In this document: positions 15,120-22,230 of the stretch, piece by piece | Layout of the letters: the number at the start of each line of letters is the position of its first letter | Numbering within the stretch: position 1 is the stretch's first letter | Virus record (IMG/VR): IMGVR_UViG_3300042880_000420 | Coordinates: 1-64,000 of that record | Direction: 5' to 3' (one strand) | Source of the DNA: a virus | Length of the DNA: 64,000 nt | Program-made: the position numbers and the translations under genes | Notes under the pieces: generated by a model | Told to the model about the DNA's origin: nothing | What the model saw: only the letters and a program-made list of their open reading frames with translations | The model's database searches: none

Positions 15120-15679
15120 TGAGCTTATCAACAAAAACAGTTATTACTTCAGATGATAGGAAGATAGTAAATGAACAAATTAAAAAATATCATCAACCTG
15201 CATTTGATATGTTAGGGGAAATAAATCCACTTTTTCAACCACGTACAATGTTTACTTGGAACAATGAGATTCATGTTTCTTTATACAAAAAAGAACTTAC
15301 AGCTCCCGTTTTTTATATGGAGCTTATAAATGATGATATGTCTCCTAAGGATTCTGAAAGAACTCTTTATAAGTTTAGAGGAAATGTAGAATGTATTAAC
15401 GAATATTTTAGCAAATCTTACACGGGTCAGTTTGGAGAATACAGTAAATATTTTGTACCTTTGGAAGATTTTGAAAAAGTAGATTTAAATAAAGTTTTAA
15501 AACCAAATGTAACACAAGCTCTTCCTTTTGACGAAGAGATTTATAAAACAGAAGATGAATTGGAAGATGCATTAATGTCTAAGCTTACCATTAGAGATCA
15601 TGCAGCTATTCAATGGAAGTTACCAGTTTCACAAAAAAAATGGTTAAATAAATTAATTCAAGAAATAAATAAAAAATAG
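15119..15679 (+). CDS. Hypothetical replication-operon protein (186 aa)
   Basis: A 186-residue protein that starts at the last base of the helicase stop codon and ends directly before the next ATG, so it is coupled to both neighbours. It has an aromatic-rich N-terminal half (F-Q-P-R-T-M-F-T-W-N-N-E-I-H) and an acidic C-terminal half. Location suggests a role with the helicase or the Sak4-like ATPase. Family not recognised. Confidence 0.7.
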   Translation: MSLSTKTVITSDDRKIVNEQIKKYHQPAFDMLGEINPLFQPRTMFTWNNEIHVSLYKKELTAPVFYMELINDDMSPKDSERTLYKFRGNVECINEYFSKSYTGQFGEYSKYFVPLEDFEKVDLNKVLKPNVTQALPFDEEIYKTEDELEDALMSKLTIRDHAAIQWKLPVSQKKWLNKLIQEINKK

Positions 15680-16363
15680 ATGGCACAAGGAATATTAATT
15701 GTAGGAGAGTCTGGATCTGGCAAAACTACAAGCATCGAACTATTAGATCCAAAAGAAACATTTATTATTAACGTTTCATGTAAACCTTTATCTTTTAAAG
15801 GATGGAGAAAAAATTATATTGAATGGACAAAAGACAATCCTACAGGTAATCTTTTCAAATCACCAGATCCTAAATCTATTGAGGCATGTATGAAATATGT
15901 GTCAGAAAAAAGACCTGAAATTAAAAATCTAATCGTTGATGATTTTCAATACATTTCTTCTTTCGAATTTTTTGATAGAGCAGAAGAAAAAGGTTTTGAA
16001 AAATTTACTCAAATTGGTGCAACATTAGCAAGAATTTCAAGACTTCCTATGACTTTAAGAGATAACTTAATGGTTTTCTTTCTTACTCATGTTGAAGAAG
16101 GCACTGATATTGAAAACAGAAAAAGATATAAAGCTAAAACAATAGGACGACTTGTAGATGAAAAACTTACATTAGAAGGATTATTTACAATTGTACTATT
16201 TTGTAAAGCAAAAAAAGACAAAGATGGTAAGATCAGTTATATATTTGAAACACAAAATTCAGGTGATAATACATGTAAATCACCAAAGGATATGTTTTCA
16301 TCTTCTATAATTCCTAATGACTTACAATTAGTAATAAAAACAATTCACGAATACGAAAATTAA
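15680..16363 (+). CDS. Sak4-like recombination ATPase (AAA_24 type)
   Basis: A 227-residue P-loop ATPase with N-terminal Walker A G-E-S-G-S-G-K-T-T, a Walker B-like L-I-V-D-D-F-Q-Y, and a long central part resembling phage Sak4, a RecA-core single-strand annealing ATPase that works with SSB. The next gene is an SSB-like protein, as is usual for Sak4 loci. The alternative is another AAA_24 family ATPase. Confidence 0.72.
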   Translation: MAQGILIVGESGSGKTTSIELLDPKETFIINVSCKPLSFKGWRKNYIEWTKDNPTGNLFKSPDPKSIEACMKYVSEKRPEIKNLIVDDFQYISSFEFFDRAEEKGFEKFTQIGATLARISRLPMTLRDNLMVFFLTHVEEGTDIENRKRYKAKTIGRLVDEKLTLEGLFTIVLFCKAKKDKDGKISYIFETQNSGDNTCKSPKDMFSSSIIPNDLQLVIKTIHEYEN

Positions 16364-16388
16364 ACATTAACAATTAAATTTTAAAAAA

Positions 16389-17045
16389 ATGGCTTTAAGC
16401 ACAAAAAACATCAAAATTTCGGAAGGAAGACTTTCCAAAACTATTAACCCTGGAAACATTAAGGGTAAAATTTATGACATTTCTTTGAAACCTGGATATA
16501 ATCAAGGAAGTTATTATCTTATATTATCTATTGAAACAGAACCTATTGAAAACTTTGAAGGTTTCTTTATTAACTCTCAAGATGAATCTCAAGGAAAACA
16601 TAAAGGTCAAGTAGGTAGAATAAGATATTCTCAATATGCTTTTGAAACTAAAACACTTCCTTCTGGTATTAAAGTTGATAGAGATGAGAATATTTTAAAA
16701 GCTATTTTGACATTAGCAAAAGCACAAGGTATTAGTGATACTATCAACGAAGTAGAAGGTGATACTATTGAAGAATTTGTAATTAATGCAAAACCTGTAA
16801 TTTGTAATGATATTTATTTGAATTGGTGTATTGCTGGTAAAGAATATAGCAATAAAGATGGATATACTGCTTATGACTGTTTTATTCCAAAAGTAACAAA
16901 TAAGAAATTTGGATTTGCAATGGATGATGATGCTGTAATTACTTTTAATGAAGCTGAACACATTATAAAAGAAAAAAAGAAGCAATCTGAAAATGTTTCT
17001 GATTTTGAACCACAGACAAAGAGTAGCGACTTTGATATGTTTTAA
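16389..17045 (+). CDS. Single-stranded DNA-binding-like protein
   Basis: A 218-residue protein with an OB-fold-like order of strands in the first 150 residues and an acidic, phenylalanine-ended tail (S-S-D-F-D-M-F) that mirrors the partner-binding tip of SSB proteins. Its neighbour is a Sak4-like ATPase, a frequent SSB partner. I see no exact family signature, so SSB is inferred from tail, length and context. A strong terminator follows at 17065-17090. Confidence 0.65.
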   Translation: MALSTKNIKISEGRLSKTINPGNIKGKIYDISLKPGYNQGSYYLILSIETEPIENFEGFFINSQDESQGKHKGQVGRIRYSQYAFETKTLPSGIKVDRDENILKAILTLAKAQGISDTINEVEGDTIEEFVINAKPVICNDIYLNWCIAGKEYSNKDGYTAYDCFIPKVTNKKFGFAMDDDAVITFNEAEHIIKEKKKQSENVSDFEPQTKSSDFDMF

Positions 17046-17064
17046 TTGTTAATTGTTTGTAAAT

Positions 17065-17093
17065 AAAAGGGGGAGTAACATCCCCCTTTTATT
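17065..17093 (+). terminator. Rho-independent terminator after the SSB-like gene
   Basis: A perfect AAAAGGGGGA / TCCCCCTTTT stem (10 bp, 6-nt loop) followed by a T-rich tail. It separates the helicase-SSB group from the primase group. Confidence 0.88.
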
Positions 17094-17112
17094 TTTATTT
17101 TAATTTTAAACC

Positions 17113-18096
17113 ATGCTAACAACCAAAAATATAATAATAGATTATAAAGACGTACCAACTACATGGATATTTGAGCATTATTGCAACCTTAATCAGAAAT
17201 TAAATGGTCAGGATGTTAAAATAAAAAGTATGTTTAATAATGCTGATAAGATCCCAAGCATGTGTATTTATTATGATAAAATAAAAAGCGTATACAAATT
17301 TAAAGATTTTTCTAGTGGTAAATCTGGTGAAGGTGCCAATCTACTTATGTATCTGTATAATCTAACATTTAGTGAAGCTGCTTTTAAACTTATTAACGAT
17401 TATAAAGAATACATTAAGAATAATCATAAATCAGATGTAAAAATTAATGAATATGCTAAGTTTAAAGTAACAGACTTTATTATAAAAACATGGAATATAT
17501 TAGATAGAGACTTTTGGGTAAAATATAATATTGGAACTACTATTCTAAATAAATATAATGTTAAACCTCTTAGTAAATACACTATGAGTAAAGAAGAAGA
17601 TGGTAGGACAGAAAGCATTACTATATCTGGTGATTATTTATATGGATATTTTAAAAATGATGGTACACTCTATAAAATTTATCAACCAAAAAATAAAAAA
17701 AAGAAGTTTATAAAAGTAAAATCTTATATACAAGGTCTTGAGCAATGTGAAAATCATTCTTATTTGCTTATAACTAGTAGTCTTAAAGATATTATGTCTA
17801 TCAAAAGTCTCGGTGTTAAAATAGATTGTATAGCTGCTGATAGTGAAAACACATTTATTCCTAAATCGGAAATAGTTAAACTTATGGAATCTTATAAGTC
17901 TATATCTGTATGTTTTGATAATGATTTACCAGGTATTACATCTATGCAGAAATATAAAGAACTTTATGGGTTTAATGTATTTTATTTACCACTCAGTAAA
18001 GATATAAGTGATAGTATTAAAGATTATGGAGTTAAGAAAGTTTTATATACTTTTGTTCCTCTAATAAATAAATCATTTGAAAATGGCAAAAGCTAG
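17113..18096 (+). CDS. DnaG-like DNA primase (Toprim domain)
   Basis: Makes RNA primers for DNA synthesis. The 327-residue protein has an N-terminal primase-like region (F-K-D-F-S-S-G-K-S-G-E-G-A-N-L-L-M-Y-L) and a Toprim domain with L-L-I-T-S-S-L-K-D in place of the usual V-E-G-x-x-D, and F-D-N-D-L-P-G as the metal-binding D-x-D (Asp269, Asp271). The CHC2 zinc finger cysteines seem to be lacking, and the glutamate of the first Toprim motif is replaced by serine, which is unusual. It overlaps the HNH gene by 20 nt. Confidence 0.8.
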   Translation: MLTTKNIIIDYKDVPTTWIFEHYCNLNQKLNGQDVKIKSMFNNADKIPSMCIYYDKIKSVYKFKDFSSGKSGEGANLLMYLYNLTFSEAAFKLINDYKEYIKNNHKSDVKINEYAKFKVTDFIIKTWNILDRDFWVKYNIGTTILNKYNVKPLSKYTMSKEEDGRTESITISGDYLYGYFKNDGTLYKIYQPKNKKKKFIKVKSYIQGLEQCENHSYLLITSSLKDIMSIKSLGVKIDCIAADSENTFIPKSEIVKLMESYKSISVCFDNDLPGITSMQKYKELYGFNVFYLPLSKDISDSIKDYGVKKVLYTFVPLINKSFENGKS

Positions 18097-18508
18097 AAAA
18101 TCTAAAGTTGTAAAAACAAGAAAAAATGCTGTATCTAAAACTAGAAATTCTGGTACAATGACAGAAGCAGCATTTTGGTCATTTATAAGATCAGCATTAA
18201 GACAGAAGTCAAGATGGTGGAAACCAGTTTCAGAATGTAAACAAAATGCTAGAAGAATATATGCAGGACCATTGAAAAGACAAAAGTGGGAATTTCAATG
18301 TAACTATTGTAAAAAATGGTTTAAAGATAAAGATATAGCCGTTGACCACATTATACCTGCTGGTGCACTTAACTGTTGTTATGATCTTCCAGAATTTGTT
18401 GAAAAACTATTTTGTGAAGCTGGGGGATTACAAGTATTATGTGCTAATGGTGAAAATTCATGTCACCATATTAAAACACAAAATGAAAGAAAAAATAAAA
18501 ACAATTAA
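18077..18508 (+). CDS. HNH endonuclease
   Basis: A 143-residue protein with a basic N terminus (M-A-K-A-R-K-S-K-V-V-K-T-R-K-N) and an HNH domain at about 72-135: C-N-Y-C zinc pair, D-H-I-I-P as the catalytic D-H, and a second cysteine/histidine pair C-H-H-I-K-T. The start may be the ATG at 18083 instead. HNH proteins in phage replication operons can be homing or recombination/packaging nucleases. It overlaps the primase gene and is not interrupting one, so a freestanding replication nuclease is plausible. Confidence 0.85.
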   Translation: MKMAKARKSKVVKTRKNAVSKTRNSGTMTEAAFWSFIRSALRQKSRWWKPVSECKQNARRIYAGPLKRQKWEFQCNYCKKWFKDKDIAVDHIIPAGALNCCYDLPEFVEKLFCEAGGLQVLCANGENSCHHIKTQNERKNKNN

Positions 18509-18519
18509 AATTAAAAAAC

Positions 18520-18879
18520 ATGGGTAGATATTATTCAGGAGACATAGAAGGTAAATTTTGGTTTGCATTACAAGATAGTGATGCAGCAGATAGATTTGGT
18601 GTAACGGGTTATGAACCAGATTACATTGTATATAATTTTCAAGAAGAAGATTTAGAAGGTGTTGAAAATGAAATCAAAAACATTGAAGAAACTTTAGGAG
18701 ATAAAATAGAAATTATTGATAAATTTTTTAAAGAGAATAATGGTTATTCAGATGATCAATTAGAAAAAGAAGGATTTACAAAAGATGATTTACGTGAATA
18801 TGCTGATTTAGGTTTAGGAAAACAAATTAGAGATTGTATTAAAGAAACAGGTCAATGTTCTTTTGACGCAGAATGTTAA
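18520..18879 (+). CDS. Conserved-looking phage hypothetical protein (119 aa)
   Basis: A 119-residue acidic protein starting M-G-R-Y-Y-S-G-D-I-E-G-K-F-W-F-A-L-Q-D-S. I have the impression of this family from other large phages, where it is of unknown function; the match is not certain. It contains a regular helical acidic body and a C-terminal C-S-F-D-A-E-C. It follows the HNH gene by 11 nt. Confidence 0.7.
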   Translation: MGRYYSGDIEGKFWFALQDSDAADRFGVTGYEPDYIVYNFQEEDLEGVENEIKNIEETLGDKIEIIDKFFKENNGYSDDQLEKEGFTKDDLREYADLGLGKQIRDCIKETGQCSFDAEC

Positions 18880-18883
18880 AAAT

Positions 18884-19057
18884 ATGGTTATAATTAAAAA
18901 AATAATAATTTTAGATTTTTCAGACAATCAAGTATATGTTAAAAACTATGATGAAAATATGTGGAGTAATCCAGAAGAATTTTTATCTGAAACAGGATTT
19001 AATGAAACAAATTGTCAATGGATGGTTGTAAATAAATTAACACTTAATATAGATTAA
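18884..19057 (+). CDS. Small hypothetical protein (57 aa)
   Basis: I start at the ATG at 18884, just after the preceding stop; an in-frame ATG at 18863 lies inside that gene. The 57-residue protein begins M-V-I-I-K-K-I-I-I-L-D-F-S-D. No family is recognised. Confidence 0.55.
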   Translation: MVIIKKIIILDFSDNQVYVKNYDENMWSNPEEFLSETGFNETNCQWMVVNKLTLNID

Positions 19058-19058
19058 A

Positions 19059-19268
19059 ATGGAAGATTATAAAATAAAAGCAAATGAACAATTTTTTTCT
19101 AATATATTAAATGTGTTAACTGAAGGAGGTAAATATATGTTTCCTAAAGCTATGCAGACTTATACAAAAGAAAATAATAAATTAGTAGGAAATGTAATAG
19201 CTTTGTCACATATAAAAGATATAGTTAGTGATAAATTTTATAATGAAAATTTTAAACTAAAAGAATAA
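19059..19268 (+). CDS. Small hypothetical protein (69 aa)
   Basis: A 69-residue protein starting 1 nt after the previous stop, with a Y/K-rich body (E-G-G-K-Y-M-F-P-K-A-M-Q-T-Y). It belongs to a run of very short genes between the HNH nuclease and the thioredoxin-like gene. No family recognised. Confidence 0.55.
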   Translation: MEDYKIKANEQFFSNILNVLTEGGKYMFPKAMQTYTKENNKLVGNVIALSHIKDIVSDKFYNENFKLKE

Positions 19269-19273
19269 AACTT

Positions 19274-19453
19274 ATGCCAGAACTACATGAGACAATGATG
19301 GGTAAAAAACTTATCACATCAGATATACCTAAACTAATAACTAACATAGAAAAATTAGGAGTTGTTTTAGAAAAAATAAATGTTACTTTAGAAGATATGT
19401 ATGACATATTATTAGAATTTAAAACTAATCAAAATGAAAGAATTAACAAATAG
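19274..19453 (+). CDS. Small hypothetical protein (59 aa)
   Basis: A 59-residue frame M-P-E-L-H-E-T-M-M-G-K-K-L, then a heptad-like helix (I-T-N-I-E-K-L-G-V-V-L-E-K-I). It starts 5 nt after the preceding stop and overlaps the next small gene by 20 nt, as expected in a packed operon. Possibly a small coiled-coil protein. Function unknown. Confidence 0.6.
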   Translation: MPELHETMMGKKLITSDIPKLITNIEKLGVVLEKINVTLEDMYDILLEFKTNQNERINK

Positions 19454-19556
19454 TCAATTAATTCAGTTTATAGAAAGCCTGGAAGCTACTTGTACAGATA
19501 AAAATACAGTAGATAAAATTGTAAAATTTTTAAAGGAAAACAATATATGGAATTAA
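19434..19556 (+). CDS. Small hypothetical protein (40 aa)
   Basis: A 40-residue frame, M-K-E-L-T-N-S-Q-L-I-Q-F-I-E-S-L, ending at TAA inside the first codons of the thioredoxin-like gene (10 nt overlap). Helical and charged. Supported mainly by tight spacing on both sides. Confidence 0.5.
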   Translation: MKELTNSQLIQFIESLEATCTDKNTVDKIVKFLKENNIWN

Positions 19557-19825
19557 AAATACTTAGATTTGGAGCAGTATGGTGCCAACCATCTAAAGTA
19601 GTTGATTCTATTGTAAATATGATTAATGAAGAAAATGATAATGTAGAATACATTACATATGATTATTCAGATGATCCAGATATGTTTAGCAAATATAAAA
19701 TAATAAGTGTACCAACACTTATTATCTTAGATAAAAAAGATAAAGAATTAGAAAAAATTAGAGGAATATTTCCTAAAATAAAATTGACATTATTAATAGA
19801 AAAATATAAAAATGAAAACATTTAA
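19547..19825 (+). CDS. Thioredoxin-like protein with WCQPS active site
   Basis: A 92-residue thioredoxin fold: strand-helix with A-V-W-C-Q-P-S at residues 10-16, a D-Y-S-D-D-P segment, and the cis-proline strand S-V-P-T-L-I-I-L. The second redox Cys is Ser, so a standard dithiol-disulfide cycle is not available through this motif; monothiol chemistry or a non-redox role (for example holding the polymerase as T7 does with thioredoxin) is possible. Position near polymerase and nuclease genes supports a replication role, as inference. Confidence 0.75.
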   Translation: MELKILRFGAVWCQPSKVVDSIVNMINEENDNVEYITYDYSDDPDMFSKYKIISVPTLIILDKKDKELEKIRGIFPKIKLTLLIEKYKNENI

Positions 19826-20846
19826 TGAATTAAGTGATTATATACAAAGTGCAGAAGATAAGTTTTATAGTGAGTATTTTTATTTTTCATACAGCAGTAT
19901 AAATAAATTACTATGGAATCCAGCAGCTTTTTATCAATCATATGTTCTTGGACAAAAAGAGGAAATAACATCTCCCTCTTTATTACAAGGTAAAGTAATA
20001 CACGCTCTTCTACTTAGTGAGCAATACTTTAATGATATGTATATTATATCTAAGGATAATTTTCCAACAGGAAATTCTAAAATTGTAATTGACAAATTGT
20101 TTAATCATTATAAAGAACTAAAAGCTAACGGAGATGAAAGAACATCATTAAATGAATTTGAAAATGCTATATTAGATATTCTTTTAGACATGAAATATCA
20201 TCAATCTCTTAAAACAGATCAACAAAGATTAGATAAAATTATTACACCTGAAACAGAAAATTACTGGAACTTTCTTACAACCAAAGAAAATAAAGAAGTT
20301 ATTGATACACAAACATATAATTTCTGTTTAGATGCGACTAATATTATTAGAAAAAACCCAGAGATTTCAGAATTAATGGGTCTTAATTTAACAGAATTTG
20401 ATAACAAAGAAGTGCACAATGAGATTGAACTGAGAAAAAAGTTAGATAGGTTTTCATTTGGACTTAAAGGAATTCTAGATAATATTGTTTTAGATCATGA
20501 ATATAAAACAATATATATCAACGATCTTAAAACAACTAGTAAAGAACTCAAAGATTTTCCAGAAAGTATAGAATATTATTCATATTGGATGCAAATGACT
20601 GTTTATATGATATTAGTATATTTTAATTATAATAATTATATTAGTAATGAAAACTATAAAATAAAATCTCATTTTATAGTTATTGATAAAAACATGATGA
20701 CATACGCCTTTGAAATAAGTAATAATACACAACAAACATGGTTTAATAGATTTATGAATGAAGTAATGCCTATAGTAGAGTATCACTATACAGAACATAA
20801 TTATACTCTCCCTTACAAATTTTGTAAACAAAAGTTTATTTTATAA
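19812..20846 (+). CDS. PD-(D/E)XK exonuclease (RecE/RecB-like)
   Basis: A 344-residue nuclease for double-strand end processing in recombination. The catalytic core shows G-I-L-D-N-I (Asp223), then Y-I-N-D-L-K-T-T (Asp238, Lys240) and a helix with Q-M-T-V-Y-M, matching the D..(D/E)-x-K plus QxxxY organisation of RecB/RecE/Cas4-type nucleases. It overlaps the thioredoxin-like gene by 14 nt and is near Sak4-like and SSB-like genes, completing a phage recombination set. An alternative is a RecB-like endonuclease domain. Confidence 0.82.
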   Translation: MKTFNELSDYIQSAEDKFYSEYFYFSYSSINKLLWNPAAFYQSYVLGQKEEITSPSLLQGKVIHALLLSEQYFNDMYIISKDNFPTGNSKIVIDKLFNHYKELKANGDERTSLNEFENAILDILLDMKYHQSLKTDQQRLDKIITPETENYWNFLTTKENKEVIDTQTYNFCLDATNIIRKNPEISELMGLNLTEFDNKEVHNEIELRKKLDRFSFGLKGILDNIVLDHEYKTIYINDLKTTSKELKDFPESIEYYSYWMQMTVYMILVYFNYNNYISNENYKIKSHFIVIDKNMMTYAFEISNNTQQTWFNRFMNEVMPIVEYHYTEHNYTLPYKFCKQKFIL

Positions 20847-20856
20847 ATTGTAAATA

Positions 20857-21393
20857 ATGATAAAACAGTTATATAGTAAGTATTTTCAGAAATCTAAAAT
20901 ATTTCTTTATCCTCTTCTCGGACTTCCTAAATCTGAAAAAGATGAGTTTTTGGTAGAAACATTTCTAAAATACGAAGATATAGAAATAGAAGACTGTAAA
21001 ATCATTTGTCAATATAATGTAAAAGATGTTTTATGCTTTCTTAAATACAGAAAAGATAACATATTAAAATCACCATATTTTATTTTTGAGAAACAATTAG
21101 ATAAAGATGTGTATATATTTATTTTTGATTTATCAAACTTCAAAACAGATTATCACTATTTCTTGTTAGGAAATTATTCTAAATTCACTCAAAAATCAAA
21201 AAATCTTATTAAAAAATATTTTGGTAACAACTCACAACAGTATGAATATATAGATACTTTTTTATATCCTACAGAATATTTTGAAAAATACTCTGAGCTT
21301 TTAGATGTAAATAAAGAAACTTTAATTTATATTGGAGAGTTGTGTGATAAGTATGATTTTGAAAAAGAATGGTTAAATAACTTAAATACTTAA
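20857..21393 (+). CDS. Hypothetical protein (178 aa)
   Basis: A 178-residue protein rich in aromatic and charged residues, with M-I-K-Q-L-Y-S-K-Y-F at the start and regular strands and helices throughout. It follows the nuclease gene by 10 nt. Family not recognised. A terminator is not visible after it; instead a promoter lies right behind. Confidence 0.65.
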   Translation: MIKQLYSKYFQKSKIFLYPLLGLPKSEKDEFLVETFLKYEDIEIEDCKIICQYNVKDVLCFLKYRKDNILKSPYFIFEKQLDKDVYIFIFDLSNFKTDYHYFLLGNYSKFTQKSKNLIKKYFGNNSQQYEYIDTFLYPTEYFEKYSELLDVNKETLIYIGELCDKYDFEKEWLNNLNT

Positions 21394-21402
21394 AATTTTT
21401 TT

Positions 21403-21433
21403 TTTGGTTTTTAAAAACAGATTCATATATTTG
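21403..21433 (+). promoter_or_regulatory. Bacteroidota-type promoter upstream of the 126-aa gene
   Basis: TTTG (21403-21406), 19 nt, then TATATTTG (21426-21433), an exact match to the -33/-7 consensus. A start near 21438 leaves about 10 nt to the ATG at 21448. This is the best plus-strand host-type promoter in the window. Confidence 0.75.
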
Positions 21434-21447
21434 CAAAAACAATTTCA

Positions 21448-21828
21448 ATGAAAAATATGATGCTCTATAAAAGCGGATGGGGAACAGAATCAAGTTTCGT
21501 ACCTACTTTTAAAATGATTCCTACATTATCTGATTGCCCTTTTAACGAAGTGTTATTTGATCCTAACAGTAAAATACTCGCTGTAGTAAGTAAAGAAAAA
21601 AAACAAGCTTATAGATTAGTTCCTAAATTAAATGACAAAGGTAGACCTGTAATTGTAACAGAAAAGGGTGTACCTGTTGAAGTTCAAGAAAGGAAACTTA
21701 TGGATAACTTCTATGAATATTATCTAGAAAATTTAGATGATGTTCAAAGATTTATAGAAATGTTTGCCATCAATTCTGAAAGTTTTGATTGGAAAGAATA
21801 CTTTAAAGAAGAAAAGAAACAAAATTAA
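21448..21828 (+). CDS. Conserved-looking hypothetical protein (126 aa)
   Basis: A 126-residue protein (M-K-N-M-M-L-Y-K-S-G-W-G-T-E-S-S) with its own strong host-type promoter and a terminator at 21846-21880, so it is an isolated transcription unit inside the replication block. It has a lysine-rich centre and an acidic, aromatic C terminus. A monocistronic unit read by host RNA polymerase suggests early or constitutive expression. Family not recognised. Confidence 0.7.
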   Translation: MKNMMLYKSGWGTESSFVPTFKMIPTLSDCPFNEVLFDPNSKILAVVSKEKKQAYRLVPKLNDKGRPVIVTEKGVPVEVQERKLMDNFYEYYLENLDDVQRFIEMFAINSESFDWKEYFKEEKKQN

Positions 21829-21845
21829 AAAACCAACAAACTAAG

Positions 21846-21880
21846 AAAAGAGTGTGCAATATCAGCACACTCTTTTTTTT
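21846..21880 (+). terminator. Rho-independent terminator
   Basis: A perfect AAAAGAGTGTGC / GCACACTCTTTT stem (12 bp, 7-nt loop) followed by an unbroken T run, one of the strongest hairpins in the window. It ends the 21448-21828 unit. Confidence 0.9.
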
Positions 21881-21887
21881 CACTATT

Positions 21888-22199
21888 ATGAAGATTCCTT
21901 GTATTTGCATAGACGATAGCTTTAGACCTGAGTCATTTCCATCAAGTAAATGGGTGGTTAAAAACAGAAAATATCACATAATTAATGTTTCATTTCATCC
22001 ATTACAAGATGGTGGTGTACAAGGTGTTACATTAGCAGAAATTGATTTAAATGATGGATGTTGCTATCCATACAAAACATTTAGAATTAACCGTTTTGCT
22101 ATAACAGAAGAAGACTTTTTAAAACTTGTAGATGCACTTAAAAAAGATAAAAAAAATGTTGAAGAAGTGCTCAGAAAAGAAGAATTAGAATTAGTATAA
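21888..22199 (+). CDS. Hypothetical protein (103 aa)
   Basis: I use the ATG at 21888, because an upstream in-frame ATG at 21852 lies inside the terminator hairpin. The 103-residue protein begins M-K-I-P-C-I-C-I-D-D and contains I-N-V-S-F-H-P-L-Q-D-G-G-V-Q-G-V-T-L. Family not recognised. It precedes the DNA polymerase gene by 31 nt. Confidence 0.65.
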   Translation: MKIPCICIDDSFRPESFPSSKWVVKNRKYHIINVSFHPLQDGGVQGVTLAEIDLNDGCCYPYKTFRINRFAITEEDFLKLVDALKKDKKNVEEVLRKEELELV

Positions 22200-22230
22200 A
22201 AGGGAGACAGCTTAACTGAATAAATTAAAT

